Origin: Viridibacillus soli
Lineage (GTDB): Bacteria > Bacillota > Bacilli > Bacillales_A > Planococcaceae
Reading direction: 5' to 3'
Length of the DNA: 64,000 nt
Assembly (NCBI RefSeq): GCF_016612995.1
Contig: NZ_JAEOAH010000029.1
Location: forward strand, 16,213-80,212
Position 1 is the stretch's first letter. Each line of letters opens with the position of its first letter. The notes beneath the pieces are model-generated. The model saw nothing but the letters and a program-made list of their open reading frames with translations. It was not told the DNA's origin and made no database searches. The translations under genes and the position numbers were made by a program. Positions 17,865-27,567 of this stretch are shown here, piece after piece.

Positions 17865-18776
17865 TCACGTATGAGATAATATCGGGAACATCAGCTTATT
17901 ATTTTTAAATAGTTCACCTTTATCACCCATTACCATAAGTGTAGAAACCTCTTCTTTAAAGAGACGTTTCTCATTATTTTCACTGTTGTTCGGCATAAAT
18001 TTCAAAATGGCATTCTTCGTCTGTTCTGTCGCCAAGACATTTATTACTTCTTCAATTTCTATTTTTTCAGTTGTCAAAATATCATATAAGATTAACGTGT
18101 CTTCTTCGTGATCTGCTACAGCAATTGCATTCAAGCCTTGTATATAGAAAAGATTTCCCTTAAAACTGAACAACTCAAAGTAGTTACAGTAGAACATGAC
18201 TAATCCCGAATTGTTCTGCATAGAAAGTGCAAAAAGTGATTCCGTATCTTTTGCTGTTTCGTAAAGCAAATTAAGATCCATAACATTCTTTATGTCCATT
18301 TTCCGGACAGAATATGGACTTTCGATTTTTGATACTTTTTTTGTAGCTTCATATTCATCTACAGGGGCAAATCCAAACTTAGGATAAAAATCAAGTACGC
18401 TGTCATTGGCGAAAAGATAGAACATATCACATTTATCTTTCCACTCATCTATAACAGTTTCCATTAGAACTCGGCTTAGGCCTTGGTTGCGGTAATGTTC
18501 ATCTGTCATTACTGTACCAAACTGAACAAATCGTTTTTTCTCCCCTAAGACGATAAAATCAATGGCATTGACTGTAATGTGAGAAACCATTTTATCGTTA
18601 TCTAACAGAGAGTATAAAATGCAATTTTCTTTCCAATATCCACTCTTATACCACTTCTCAAAATCGAAATTATAAGTTTGTTGTGTTAGTAAATTAAAAC
18701 TTTACCTTAGCTCATTATCATGCTGGTAGCGTGATATCAATTTATAGTTTTTGCCGTTTATTATTATGTTTTCCAT
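17865..18776 (-). pseudogene. GNAT acetyltransferase gene with premature stop
   Basis: From ATG 18776 the minus strand reads MENIIINGKNYKLISRYQHD then NELR and TAA (18702-18704), and continues in the same frame without further stops (SFNLLTQQTYNFDFEKWYKS ...) into a complete GNAT domain with TVMTDEHYRNQGLSRVLM as acetyl-CoA site. Total would be 303 residues. The nonsense codon at position 25 is the only visible lesion. Re-initiation at an internal ATG (18590) would lose the first strand and helix of the fold, so activity is doubtful. Confidence 0.8.
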
Positions 18777-18876
18777 TAATTTCTCCTACTTACATTATCT
18801 AAATAAATTATATCTTGATTACATAACTGGAAAAAACCTCATTCTTTTTTCATAAAAGAAAATAAGCCAATGTAGT

Positions 18877-19030
18877 TTATAACCACATTGCCTTATTATT
18901 TGCTTTCTTTTCTTTTAGTAAGATTCTTTGAATACTTTTTGATGATAAATAATATTTTTCCGCTAAAGTAATTGTATCTATTCCAGATAAAAAATCGTTG
19001 TAGATATTAGAATTCCTTAAATTCAATGAT
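18877..19030 (-). pseudogene. C-terminal remnant of a CD3324-type protein
   Basis: The minus strand reads LNLRNSNIYNDFLSGIDTIT, LAEKYYLSSKSIQRILLKEK and ends MWL, the same ending as the intact gene at 28949-29230. Flanking sequence (ATAAGCCAATG and GTTTATAACCACATTG) is shared too, so the two loci are paralogous. The N-terminal half is gone. Confidence 0.7.
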
Positions 19031-19080
19031 TGATTGGGCTTTATCTGTTTATAGTAAATAAATAAGTCTAAATATAAGAA

Positions 19081-19518
19081 TTATTTATTTAAGCTTGTCC
19101 ATTTTTGTTCAAGCCATGTTTTGAATTCTTTACCTTTATGACCTTCGTATGCATCGTATACATCAAGGCGCATACGTTCAAGTTTTCCAGCAAAGTCTTC
19201 AAATGTGTGATCAGCTGGTAAGCTTTTCTTCACACGGATTAAGATTTTATCTGTACCTTTGATAATATCAAATTTTTGAACTTTAGGTGGTTCTACATTT
19301 TCACCAAATGCAATTAGTGCTTTGTAAGCTGCTTCTTGTACTTTGTAAACTGTATCATTTTCTAAACGGTTTTTAAGAAGGTCAATTACTTTAGCGTGTT
19401 TACAAGTACTTAACTCATTTACTGCTGCAATACGGTCTCTCCAGCTAGACGTGTAATTCGCTTCTTTTTTTAGTTCTGCATAGTCTTCTGGTAATTCTGT
19501 TTCAAACTTTTTACTCAA
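19081..19518 (-). CDS. HEAT-repeat protein
   Basis: 145 residues, start TTG 19518 with AAAGGAG about 11 nt upstream. Residues about 25-75 (WRDRIAAVNELSTCKHAKVI, then DLLKNRLENDTVYKVQEAAY) form a pair of HEAT helices; the C-terminal part is helical and acidic or basic without known motifs. HEAT repeats mediate protein binding; no partner is encoded next to it. Single gene with no sign of decay. Confidence 0.8.
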   Translation of the reverse strand: MSKKFETELPEDYAELKKEANYTSSWRDRIAAVNELSTCKHAKVIDLLKNRLENDTVYKVQEAAYKALIAFGENVEPPKVQKFDIIKGTDKILIRVKKSLPADHTFEDFAGKLERMRLDVYDAYEGHKGKEFKTWLEQKWTSLNK

Positions 19519-19865
19519 GTTATGTCAAACTCCTTTAAAATTGTATTTGAGATGATTCAAGCTTACTTCGACAAATGGTCTGTGGAATATCAATTCTTCT
19601 CTATCCTACCATTATATACGAATTGGACAGCTACCTCTTACTTATTCGAACTTTAACATAAAAGATAGGTATTTTCTCACTATTTAAGAAAACAAATTCC
19701 TATTGATATGTCGATTCGAGTAATCCCGCTAATGAAATGGTGCCAGTCACCTGCCATAATCATGATATAAATCCTTTAAAATAATAAAAATGGTCTTTAT
19801 TATCATTACTATATTGATACAGTATATAGACAGAGTAAGTAAGTGACTGACACCTAAGCTTTCTT
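19519..19865. other. Intergenic region upstream of the HEAT gene
   Basis: Probable promoter region of the HEAT gene; no clear hairpin or ORF. The right end runs into repeat cluster B. Confidence 0.4.
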
Positions 19866-20415
19866 TCCCAAGTAAGTTATATCAATTTCTGAATAAGGCA
19901 AATCCTGTTTCGATAAGCTTGAGTAGGTTAAATTCTTCCCTAGTAGGTTAAATCACTTCTCGAGTAAGTCAAATGAAGCTCTGAGTCGGGCAAATCAGAT
20001 TCCCAAAAACTTGAATAGGTTATATCCTTCCTCCAGTAGGTTAAATCACTTCTCGAGTAAGTCAAATCAAGCTCTGAGTCGGGCAAATCAGATTCCCAAA
20101 AACTTGAATAGGTTATATCCTTCCTCCAGTAGGTTAAATCACTTCTCGAGTAAGTCAAATCAAGCTCTGAATTGGGCAAATCAGATTCCCAAAAACTTGA
20201 ATAGGTTATATCCTTCCTCCAGTAGGTTAAATCACTTCTCGAGTAAGTCAAATCAAGCTCTGAGTCGGGCAAATCAGATTCCCAAAAACTTGAATAGGTT
20301 ATATCCTTCCTACAGTAGTTTAAATCAATTCTCGAGTAAGTCAAATCAAGCTCTGAGTCGGGCAAATCAGATTCCCAAAAACTTGAATAGGTTATATCCT
20401 CCCTCCAGTAGGTTT
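19866..20415. repeat. 21-nt tandem repeats in 93-bp superunits, cluster B
   Basis: Five copies of a 93-bp unit, marked by GGGCAAATCAGATTCCC at 19988, 20081, 20174, 20267 and 20360 (exactly 93 bp apart), plus degenerate 21-nt units on the left. Each superunit has four variants of the 21-mer GAGTAGGTTAAATCACTTCTC, one extended to 30 nt. Because 93 is divisible by three, both strands stay open; the minus strand reads DLPDSEL-DLTYSRS-DLTYWRK-DITYSSFWES. It begins immediately after the stop of the toxin gene (20416) but not in its frame. No start codon with SD is seen, so I treat it as non-coding. Confidence 0.9.
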
Positions 20416-23274
20416 TCAGTTACGTAATGCAACTTGAAATCTCAGAGTATCGGATTGATCATCGACAGCGAGTACCTGCACTTTACTTCCGATTGGAATG
20501 CCCAGACCAGCATTGAAATCTAAGAAATTTACATATCGTCGTCCTTGAGAATCTAATGGATAAGCAGCCTTTATAGCTGTCTCTACTCCATTAATCACCA
20601 ATTTATAGCGAACATTTCTACTCGGAACTTTATTAAAATATAGACCATTTACATATTGTTTTCCATTGAAATTAACGATATTCCAGCTACCAAATTCATG
20701 ACCTGTTAACAGTGATTTATACTCTGCAACTTTTACTTTCAGATTATCGTTTTTTTCGTCAACAGCGTACAATTCTAAATTACTGCCTGGAGTCTCTAGG
20801 ACAGGTACAGTTCGCTTTCCATTACTTCCCGTTGGAGGAGATTGTATTATATCTTTAAAATTCCCGTTAATCTTCCATTGATATCTCACTTTTGTCTTCG
20901 GAACTCGAGAAAACGTTGCACCCCTTATCCATCCAGGGTTCTGCGATGGAGTATTCTCAGCCCATTTTTCAAATACATGCGCTTTTTGAAGTTCTTCAGT
21001 TGCTGACCACTCCGTTACAGATACATCGTCAAAATGTAGAGTGGCACTTCCATTGTTTTTTAAACCTAATTTATTAAAATATTCTGGATTAGGTCCTGTA
21101 TTAAAAGAAAACTCTATCATTTTCCAATTATCTCCATCAACCTTCACATTCTGTCTCGCACCTTTTCCATCTCCATTCTCAGTGCTATCTGCATAAAACA
21201 CTACATTGTTTCCACCTGTTGGAGATGCTGTTCGAACATATGCACGAGCGGTATAGCTTGTTGATGGTTTTAATTTGAGTTCGTCTTGTGCAAAACCGTT
21301 TCCGTTCTGGGAAATTTGTCCCCTTCTTTGACCTGTATATCCCCCAGAAGATTGAGTGATATTGTACCATTTAGTAGCACCAGCAGCCTCAAAATCATAA
21401 TAAACTGTTGGCACGTGAAGAGTAATGTTCATGCCACGTTTCCATTTCGCATTGTATACTTTTTTATCTTGTAGTTGATTGAGTTGCTTATCAATGTCAT
21501 CCTGTGTTTTTTTATCACCAATTAAATTAATCGCAGCTTCATCAATGCATATACTTTTTCCATTTGAATCTGTGTAATATAATTTTCCATCTATTTCTTT
21601 TGCATTAAAAGCTCTATGGATGGCTTCTTTTATAGTAATTTCAGGTGTTCTATCTTCGGGATCATTCAAATTTCTTGCTGCGACTCTTCGTTCTAAATTT
21701 TCTTTACCAGTTCCTAAATTTAAAGTTAAAGCGCCAGAAACTGCATCAATATTTGTTCGAATAGGATCCCATTGCTTAGAAGTGTCTGTAATAGGATTAC
21801 CTGTCGCATCTAGTAGTGCATATTGCCCTTTATTTTGGGTAGTTTCTATATTTAGCGTTTCCGCACCACTTTGAAGCGTATCTAGCTGATCTTTATCAAT
21901 TGAGATGTTAACTGTCCCTGCTTCATTTGCTTTATCTAAAGAGATAGGAGCTTGTCCTTTTTGTGGATAAGTAGCACCCGGCCCTAGGCTATTTCCAATT
22001 TGGTTTGGTCCAGCTGTTATTGTTGTGATAGAATCCCCAGAATTTTGGAATACAAAGTTTGATGTAGGTCGTAAATCATAGATTGGAGCTGTTCCTGCAT
22101 TATAGTAACGAACATTGGCATTTAAATAAGCAGCTTCAGCTGTATTAATCCCAATTTCTTCTGACCATGATTGACTGTCTGTATTCTCTATCGATGTGCT
22201 ATTACTCCATGAATGTGAATACTTAGGTGAAAAGTTAAAAGTAAATCCCTTATCAAAACCAATTCCCCCACCTACTTCGATGGTGTTAACAGTTGTATTA
22301 GTATCTGTTACACTTTTTGATTTAGTTCCAGAATTTCCTTCTGTCACATTTTGATTTTTGGAAAATAGTAATCTTTCCATCCCTACTCCAACAGCTGGAT
22401 AAGCTGCTACTAATGGATCTTTTGCTTCATCTTTCGTTGCCGCTGGCATATGACCTGTTACTTTTTCAAAATCGGTATATGGATCTGCAACCGTTCTAGA
22501 TTTGTATGGATTGGATACATATTTTTTGTATCCTTGTACACTATATGCATCATCCCAAGGGACAATTTGTTGATTTCTAAAGGTGTACCCCTTTTCTTCC
22601 CATTCGTCAGGAATTCCGTCTCTATCTGTATCTTTTAGTTCCGAGGAAAAAGTTTTATTATCAAACTGGTTAAAGTTTGGTAATAAAAGCATATCTTTTT
22701 TTTCATCAGGTAAATTTACCTTTTCAGAGAAATTAGGTGATAAAATATTTTTTTGTGGAACTTGCTCTTTTGTTTTACTATCTATTGACCAGAATAACTG
22801 TAAATCAGACGATGTATCTTTTGTATTTCGATATTCTATCTTCAATTCATATACTTTATCTTTTTCTAATTTAAGAGGTTTCTCCATCTTAACTTGATTA
22901 ATGACAGTTTCTCCGTTAATTTGCAGAACGATTTGTTGATCAGAGGATGTAGAAAGTATATATTCTCCTGTTTGAGACGGCTTTACTCTTCCCATCCACC
23001 GCACAGATTTGATAATTTGATTATTTTTATCTATTTTGGTCTTATTCATCAGTTTACTTTGTTCACCAAGGTTAATAAAAGCTAATTCCTTAAACTGAGC
23101 ATCTTTAAAATAATATCCCAATAGCCCTTGTGTATTACTTTTTTCTTCTGCCATTGTCTTGTTATCAGCTTTCTTTCCATTACTACTTTCTGCATGAGCT
23201 ATTACCGGATATACAGCAATTTGAGATAGTATCGCTGTAATTGTAAGACATTTGAATACACTTCTTAGTTTCAT
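20416..23274 (-). CDS. Binary-toxin B component (Vip1 / protective-antigen family)
   Basis: 952 residues, secreted. Signal peptide MKLRSVFKCLTITAILSQIA... to about residue 28; PA14 domain (GLLGYYFKDAQFKEL and strands to about 175); calcium motif DTDRDGIPDEWEEKGY near 214; then the heptamerisation and pore domains (DPYTDFEKVTGHMPAA, YLNANVRYYNAGTAPIYDLR, APISLDKANEAG). These subunits bind a cell receptor, oligomerise and move an enzymatic A subunit into the target cell. Three oddities: no A-component gene lies next to it; the position of the pore phi-clamp Phe is Ala (residue 452); and the C-terminus holds a galactose-binding-like domain followed by two tandem repeats of about 90 residues. ATG 23274 is chosen because GAGGGAGTG precedes it. 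Confidence 0.93.
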   Translation of the reverse strand: MKLRSVFKCLTITAILSQIAVYPVIAHAESSNGKKADNKTMAEEKSNTQGLLGYYFKDAQFKELAFINLGEQSKLMNKTKIDKNNQIIKSVRWMGRVKPSQTGEYILSTSSDQQIVLQINGETVINQVKMEKPLKLEKDKVYELKIEYRNTKDTSSDLQLFWSIDSKTKEQVPQKNILSPNFSEKVNLPDEKKDMLLLPNFNQFDNKTFSSELKDTDRDGIPDEWEEKGYTFRNQQIVPWDDAYSVQGYKKYVSNPYKSRTVADPYTDFEKVTGHMPAATKDEAKDPLVAAYPAVGVGMERLLFSKNQNVTEGNSGTKSKSVTDTNTTVNTIEVGGGIGFDKGFTFNFSPKYSHSWSNSTSIENTDSQSWSEEIGINTAEAAYLNANVRYYNAGTAPIYDLRPTSNFVFQNSGDSITTITAGPNQIGNSLGPGATYPQKGQAPISLDKANEAGTVNISIDKDQLDTLQSGAETLNIETTQNKGQYALLDATGNPITDTSKQWDPIRTNIDAVSGALTLNLGTGKENLERRVAARNLNDPEDRTPEITIKEAIHRAFNAKEIDGKLYYTDSNGKSICIDEAAINLIGDKKTQDDIDKQLNQLQDKKVYNAKWKRGMNITLHVPTVYYDFEAAGATKWYNITQSSGGYTGQRRGQISQNGNGFAQDELKLKPSTSYTARAYVRTASPTGGNNVVFYADSTENGDGKGARQNVKVDGDNWKMIEFSFNTGPNPEYFNKLGLKNNGSATLHFDDVSVTEWSATEELQKAHVFEKWAENTPSQNPGWIRGATFSRVPKTKVRYQWKINGNFKDIIQSPPTGSNGKRTVPVLETPGSNLELYAVDEKNDNLKVKVAEYKSLLTGHEFGSWNIVNFNGKQYVNGLYFNKVPSRNVRYKLVINGVETAIKAAYPLDSQGRRYVNFLDFNAGLGIPIGSKVQVLAVDDQSDTLRFQVALRN

Positions 23275-23366
23275 ACTCTTCACTCCCTCTATAAATATTG
23301 ATTTATCAATGGTTTGACCCATTTTTCCATGTTTTCTATGCTATTTTCATCCACATCCCCTCTATT

Positions 23367-23442
23367 TCTAAATTAATTATAAAGGTCAAATGAAGAACAA
23401 TAATTTCAATACTGAGTAAATTAGTTTCATTCTTAAAATTTT
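23367..23442 (-). promoter_or_regulatory. Conserved upstream block of the toxin gene
   Basis: About 75 nt starting roughly 93 nt upstream of the toxin ATG, nearly identical to 27837-27911. It includes TATAATTAATT and TTTGACCTT on the minus strand. I see no well-spaced -35 for TATAAT, so the factor that reads it is unknown. The match to the second locus argues for function or for recent duplication. Confidence 0.6.
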
Positions 23443-23573
23443 CCCTTATTACTAAAAAACAGGGAAAGAGAGCGTAAAATATTTTGTGTAAATGAATAAA
23501 ACGACAAAAAAGGAAGACCTTTTCTTGGTAGAATTAAGTCACCACAACCAATCCTAGAAAAGAGGTCTTCCCT

Positions 23574-24757
23574 ATGAATCAGTTTACTACAGAATTAGTT
23601 GATGCTCTAGTAAAAAAACAAGATATTACTGAAGTTTTTCGTACCCATTTAGAAACAGCGGTGAATACGTTGTTGGCGACAGAATTAACGGCGTTTTTAG
23701 ATTATGAAAAATATGATCGCATTGGTTTTAACTCAGGCAATTCACGCAATGGCTCGTATTCGCGCACGTTACACACCGAATACGGGGACTTAACGATCCA
23801 GATTCCTCGTGATCGCAACGGCGAGTTCAAACAACAAACGGTCACACCATATAAACGCTCGAATGATACACTGGAATCAACGGTCATTCATCTGTTTCAA
23901 AAAGGCATTACCATGTCAGAAATTGCCGGACTAATTGAAAAAATGTACGGCCATCATTATACACCACAGACGATTTCCAACATGACAAAAGTGATGTCAG
24001 AACAGGTAGAAGCTTTTAATAAACGACGCCTGAGTGAACGATATGTCTGCGTTTATTTAGACGCGACGTATATTCCTGTCCGCCTAAAACGGTGTCCAAA
24101 GAAGCCGTCTATATCGCGGTGGGGATTCGTGAAGATGGCTCCAAGGAAGTACTTTCCTATACAATTGCGCCGACAGAATCTGCTTATAATTGGAAAGAAC
24201 TTCTCACAGAACTGAACGAACGGGGTGTTGAAGAAGTCCTTCTGTTTATCTCGGATGGCTTAAAAGGCATGGTTGGCGCCATTACTTCGATTTTCCCGAA
24301 GGCACACTACCAAACCTGTTTAGTTCACGTAGCGCGCAATTTATCGCACAAAGTACGCGTAGAAGATCGCCAAGAAGTTTGCGATGATTTCAAAACCGTA
24401 TACAAATCGGAAAATCAAGAGACTGGTCAAACTGCACTAGAAGCCTTCTGTTCGAAATGGCAAAAAGCCTATCCGAAAGTGGTGAAATCCCTAGAGGAAA
24501 ACGCCTATTTACTGACGTTTTACAGCTTTCCTAAATCTATTTGGTCCAGCATTTACTCAACGAATTTAATCGAGTCCTTTAATAAGCAAATCAAGAAATA
24601 TACAAAGCGCAAGGAGCAATTTCCAAACGAAGAAGCACTCGAACGCTTCCTAGTGTCGCAGTTTGAAGATTACAACCAGAAATTCGCGACACGTTGTCAT
24701 ATCGGCTTCAATCAGGCACGTGCAAAACTCGAAGCGATGTTTGAATCGCAAGAATAA
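23574..24757 (+). pseudogene. IS256-family transposase, frameshifted
   Basis: Mutator-type transposase of about 394 residues. The first part (23574 to about 24090) contains the N-terminal domain and the first catalytic Asp (CVYLDATYIPVRLKR); the second part resumes in another frame at GTG 24092 (SKEAVYIAVGIREDGSKEVL) with the second Asp (FISDGLKGM) and the Cys-x2-His-like CLVHVARN region, ending with the usual ARAKLEAMF tail. One small indel after LKR separates the frames, so the element is probably not autonomous. Confidence 0.88.
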
Positions 24758-24780
24758 GCTCGAGGAACGCACAGCGCGAA

Positions 24781-24825
24781 ATTTTGGTTTTGAGGAAGGG
24801 GTACCCCTTCCTCAAAACCAAAATC
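24781..24825. terminator. Perfect 44-bp palindrome at the IS256 right end
   Basis: ATTTTGGTTTTGAGGAAGGG and its exact complement CCCTTCCTCAAAACCAAAAT flank a central GTAC (22-bp arms). It follows the transposase stop and could stop transcription leaving or entering the element. There is no U run. Confidence 0.7.
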
Positions 24826-24925
24826 ATTCCTTCGAACAAAAGCACTTAAAAATCTAAAAGTGATAATCTACAAGAAAAGGTTGGATTGTCATTTACACAA
24901 AATTATTGACAGTCCCCAGGGAAAG

Positions 24926-25859
24926 AATGATTTGTTTATGCTATAAACTAGTAATGCTTAAAGTAAAGCTCGTACTTTATGTAAAGTTTTTATGAAATTG
25001 AATGTTAAAAAGCATTACAAGATTAATTACAGCGTACCAGCGCCTTAAACCTCATTATCAATGCTATTAGTATTTGGAATACCGTGTATTTATGATAAAT
25101 AATTGAAAACGACTAGAAAATATATTAAGGAGAATTACTTTCTCATCTATCTCCTTTAGGATAGGAGCACATTAACTTCGTAGGAGAATAATCATTTCAA
25201 TCTTAGATTTAAAATTTTATCCATTCCCTACTCTACTTAGGCTATAAATATAACCCTGATTTTTCTCCTTAGCGTAGAAAAATCAAGGTTTCATCTTCTG
25301 AAAAATATATAATCATATAATTATCCGCGTTTTGTCGGCAGGTCCCCAGTCTTAAATGTAAGAGTGATAGAATCAAATATTGAATCTATAGCTTTTGCTG
25401 CATCTTTATAGGAATATTTAATTATGCTATTTTACCCACTACTATCTATAACTTTTTATTAAAAATATTGGAAAAAGCCTTATTTAGCTGCAAGAGGAAA
25501 GAAGCCATTTTGAAAAAAGATTGATCAAAATGGTTTCCCCCATCCTAATTGGATTTTTATTAAAAAGGCTACAAGTATTACTCAAATGTTGATACAAAAG
25601 AAATTCTATTAAAATCAAGCTATCGGTTTATTTAAACTTTTTCAAAACATCGCATCTTCTTTATAAACATCGCGACTTTATTACAAATCTTTACTATCAA
25701 TAGCATCTGGGTGACATTCGATTCTATCACTTAACAGAATTCTTTTATTGTATCTTCCATTGCTTCATTTGTATTGACCCTATATTTCACATATTTTCAA
25801 TAAATGATACTTTTTATAAACTTGGAAAATAAGAATATATTTAACTCCCTTACTAATAT
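24926..25859. other. Gene-poor region between IS256 and the PI-PLC gene
   Basis: 934 bp without a plausible gene. It contains hairpins at about 25251-25291 (CCTGATTTTTCT/AGAAAAATCAAGG) and 25509-25545 (AGCCATTTTG/CAAAATGGTT), either of which could terminate the PI-PLC transcript on the minus strand. I see no RNA gene. Confidence 0.45.
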
Positions 25860-27341
25860 TCATTTCAATTTAAATTTTTGTGCTTTTATATGTTCACTAT
25901 TTAGACTGTGTTGTTGATTTACTTTAATGTTTGAACCATTATTAGGGTCGGCATTATTTACATCTAATACTAATTTTGGGTTCTTTTTATTTTTTATAAT
26001 ATAATAGTTACTTCCAACATGATCGAGAATCCAATAGTGTTCTTCTTTTTGTTGATTAGGTGTACCAAAAACATTGATAGAACCTTGGTAATCATTCCAT
26101 GCAAGAACTAAATTAGGATTGCTTACACTATATATTTGATATGCACTTTTTTGTTTATCATATACAAATTTCCATTTTTGGTGAGCTCCTTGATTGTTGC
26201 TCCATAGTGTAACATTATTGGGTCCATTTAAATCTAAGACACTCGTATTATTTACAGCAGTTACAATTTGATAAATACCATCAAGGACCCTAGATGATTT
26301 AGATAGGTGCGTATTCACTCGAATAACATTATCTATTAACCCTCTTCCTGGAAAATCAGAAACAACAATTCCTGTATAATTTAAATTGTTGTTCGCTATA
26401 TAATCTGTTGTGAGAATATTGGTTCCCTCAAATGCAATAGTACATATTCCTATAAAGCAATCTGTTCTAGGGAAATCTGGATATGAATTTTCCCAACCAG
26501 GGGTAGTTAAACCAGTAGCAAGTCGCGGTGCAGCTGTCCCAGGACTACTATGCCCACTTGCAACAAAGTATGGATAAGAGCCACCACTGCCACTTAAATA
26601 ATTTATAAATTTAGTTTGATTACCATTAGACCCATTTGCCTTTTTTAATTGTTCTTTTACAGTTAACCATTTATCATATAAATCCCAGTTTGTGTTAAGG
26701 TGAAATTTGTCTTGTATATTAAATTGATGTGCATAATCAATACCAATATTTGAGCCTGCTACATTACGAAGAATGACAATTTTACCTCGCATTTCTCCTA
26801 AAGAAGGGTTTGTGATTTTTCCATTTTGACTATCCCAGAAGTATTCAGGATATCTATCCATATATTTTCGAAGAGTTTCGTTAAAAAGTTGATTAGAAAC
26901 AGCGCTCTTTTCTTGTTTGATTCTCATTAAAATCGTTTCACTTGGATGTTGACTTAAGAAATTAGTGACTTCATTTAGAACATCCCCAAACATTGCGTCT
27001 AAATAGTAATCGCCATGATGAATTGCAAATGACCCTTCTGTGTATCGGCAACGAATATCTAAGTAACGAATCCCAGAATTTAATTGTGTTTTTAGTGACA
27101 TAGACTGTGTATAGACATGATCAGTAGCAGGTACTGAAGTTTTATATGCCATGGAATCATGTGTACCCGGAATAGATAATTCACTTAGTCTAGCTTTATC
27201 ATCAATAGCATCCATCCAATTTGGATTTTGGTAATTTAGAGTTGAGTCATGAGAATACCCTGAATGTTCGTGAGCAAATGCAGCAGTAGAAAAATTAAAG
27301 ATAAACATGATAATTAATATAAAACAGAAAATTCTTTTCAT
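25860..27341 (-). CDS. Secreted phosphatidylinositol-specific phospholipase C with ricin-type lectin domain
   Basis: 493 residues. Signal peptide MKRIFCFILIIMFIFNFSTA to about residue 23; PI-PLC X domain from about 40 to 330 with both catalytic histidines in context (LSIPGTHDSMAY and FAIHHGDYYLDAMF) and the structural motif SQHPSETILMRIKQE; then a C-terminal ricin-B-like lectin domain (ILDLN-type QxW repeats: VLDLNGPNNVTLWSNN, HQKWKF, LVLDVNNADPNNGSN). Bacterial PI-PLCs cleave phosphatidylinositol and GPI anchors; the lectin half should add carbohydrate binding. ATG with AAAGGGGGAG. It stands alone between toxin loci, fitting a secreted-virulence segment. I looked for a PlcR box upstream and found none. 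Confidence 0.93.
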   Translation of the reverse strand: MKRIFCFILIIMFIFNFSTAAFAHEHSGYSHDSTLNYQNPNWMDAIDDKARLSELSIPGTHDSMAYKTSVPATDHVYTQSMSLKTQLNSGIRYLDIRCRYTEGSFAIHHGDYYLDAMFGDVLNEVTNFLSQHPSETILMRIKQEKSAVSNQLFNETLRKYMDRYPEYFWDSQNGKITNPSLGEMRGKIVILRNVAGSNIGIDYAHQFNIQDKFHLNTNWDLYDKWLTVKEQLKKANGSNGNQTKFINYLSGSGGSYPYFVASGHSSPGTAAPRLATGLTTPGWENSYPDFPRTDCFIGICTIAFEGTNILTTDYIANNNLNYTGIVVSDFPGRGLIDNVIRVNTHLSKSSRVLDGIYQIVTAVNNTSVLDLNGPNNVTLWSNNQGAHQKWKFVYDKQKSAYQIYSVSNPNLVLAWNDYQGSINVFGTPNQQKEEHYWILDHVGSNYYIIKNKKNPKLVLDVNNADPNNGSNIKVNQQHSLNSEHIKAQKFKLK

Positions 27342-27567
27342 TTATTCTCCCCCTTTAAGTATCTTACTAAATAGCCAATGGTAATTTTCTTCTTTCGTTT
27401 TTGATAATTGAATTACGATATATTGATGATAGGTAAAACTCACAAAAAAGGAATATGCTATATTACTAGTTTCCTGCAAAACTCTTGTTAGCTACTATCC
27501 GTTGAAAAGCTCATGTTGGAAAAAGAATAATTTTACGTTTTGTGTAGAAGCTAACATGAGCAAATGA

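Larger units (their letters stand above)
23469..24916 (+). mobile_element. IS256-family insertion sequence
   Basis: 1448 bp bounded by a 9-bp direct repeat CAGGGAAAG (23460-23468 and 24917-24925), with related terminal repeats ending in ATTTTGTGTAAATGA on both sides (the right end reads GGGACTGTCAATAATTTTG from outside). It carries one transposase reading frame, now frameshifted. It sits about 190 bp upstream of the toxin start, beyond the conserved upstream block. Confidence 0.85.

Noticed and set aside
19866..20415. CRISPR array
   Set aside because: Units are contiguous 21-mers in a 93-bp higher-order repeat; there are no unique spacers and no cas genes.
19940..20427. Repeat ORFs on both strands of cluster B as genes
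   Set aside because: The period (21 and 93 nt) keeps several frames open by arithmetic; no SD or proper start. Recorded as a repeat, with the shared frame noted as a finding.
25860..27500. PlcR box before the PI-PLC gene
   Set aside because: TATGCTATATTAC near 27466 only partly fits TATGNAN4TNCATA.
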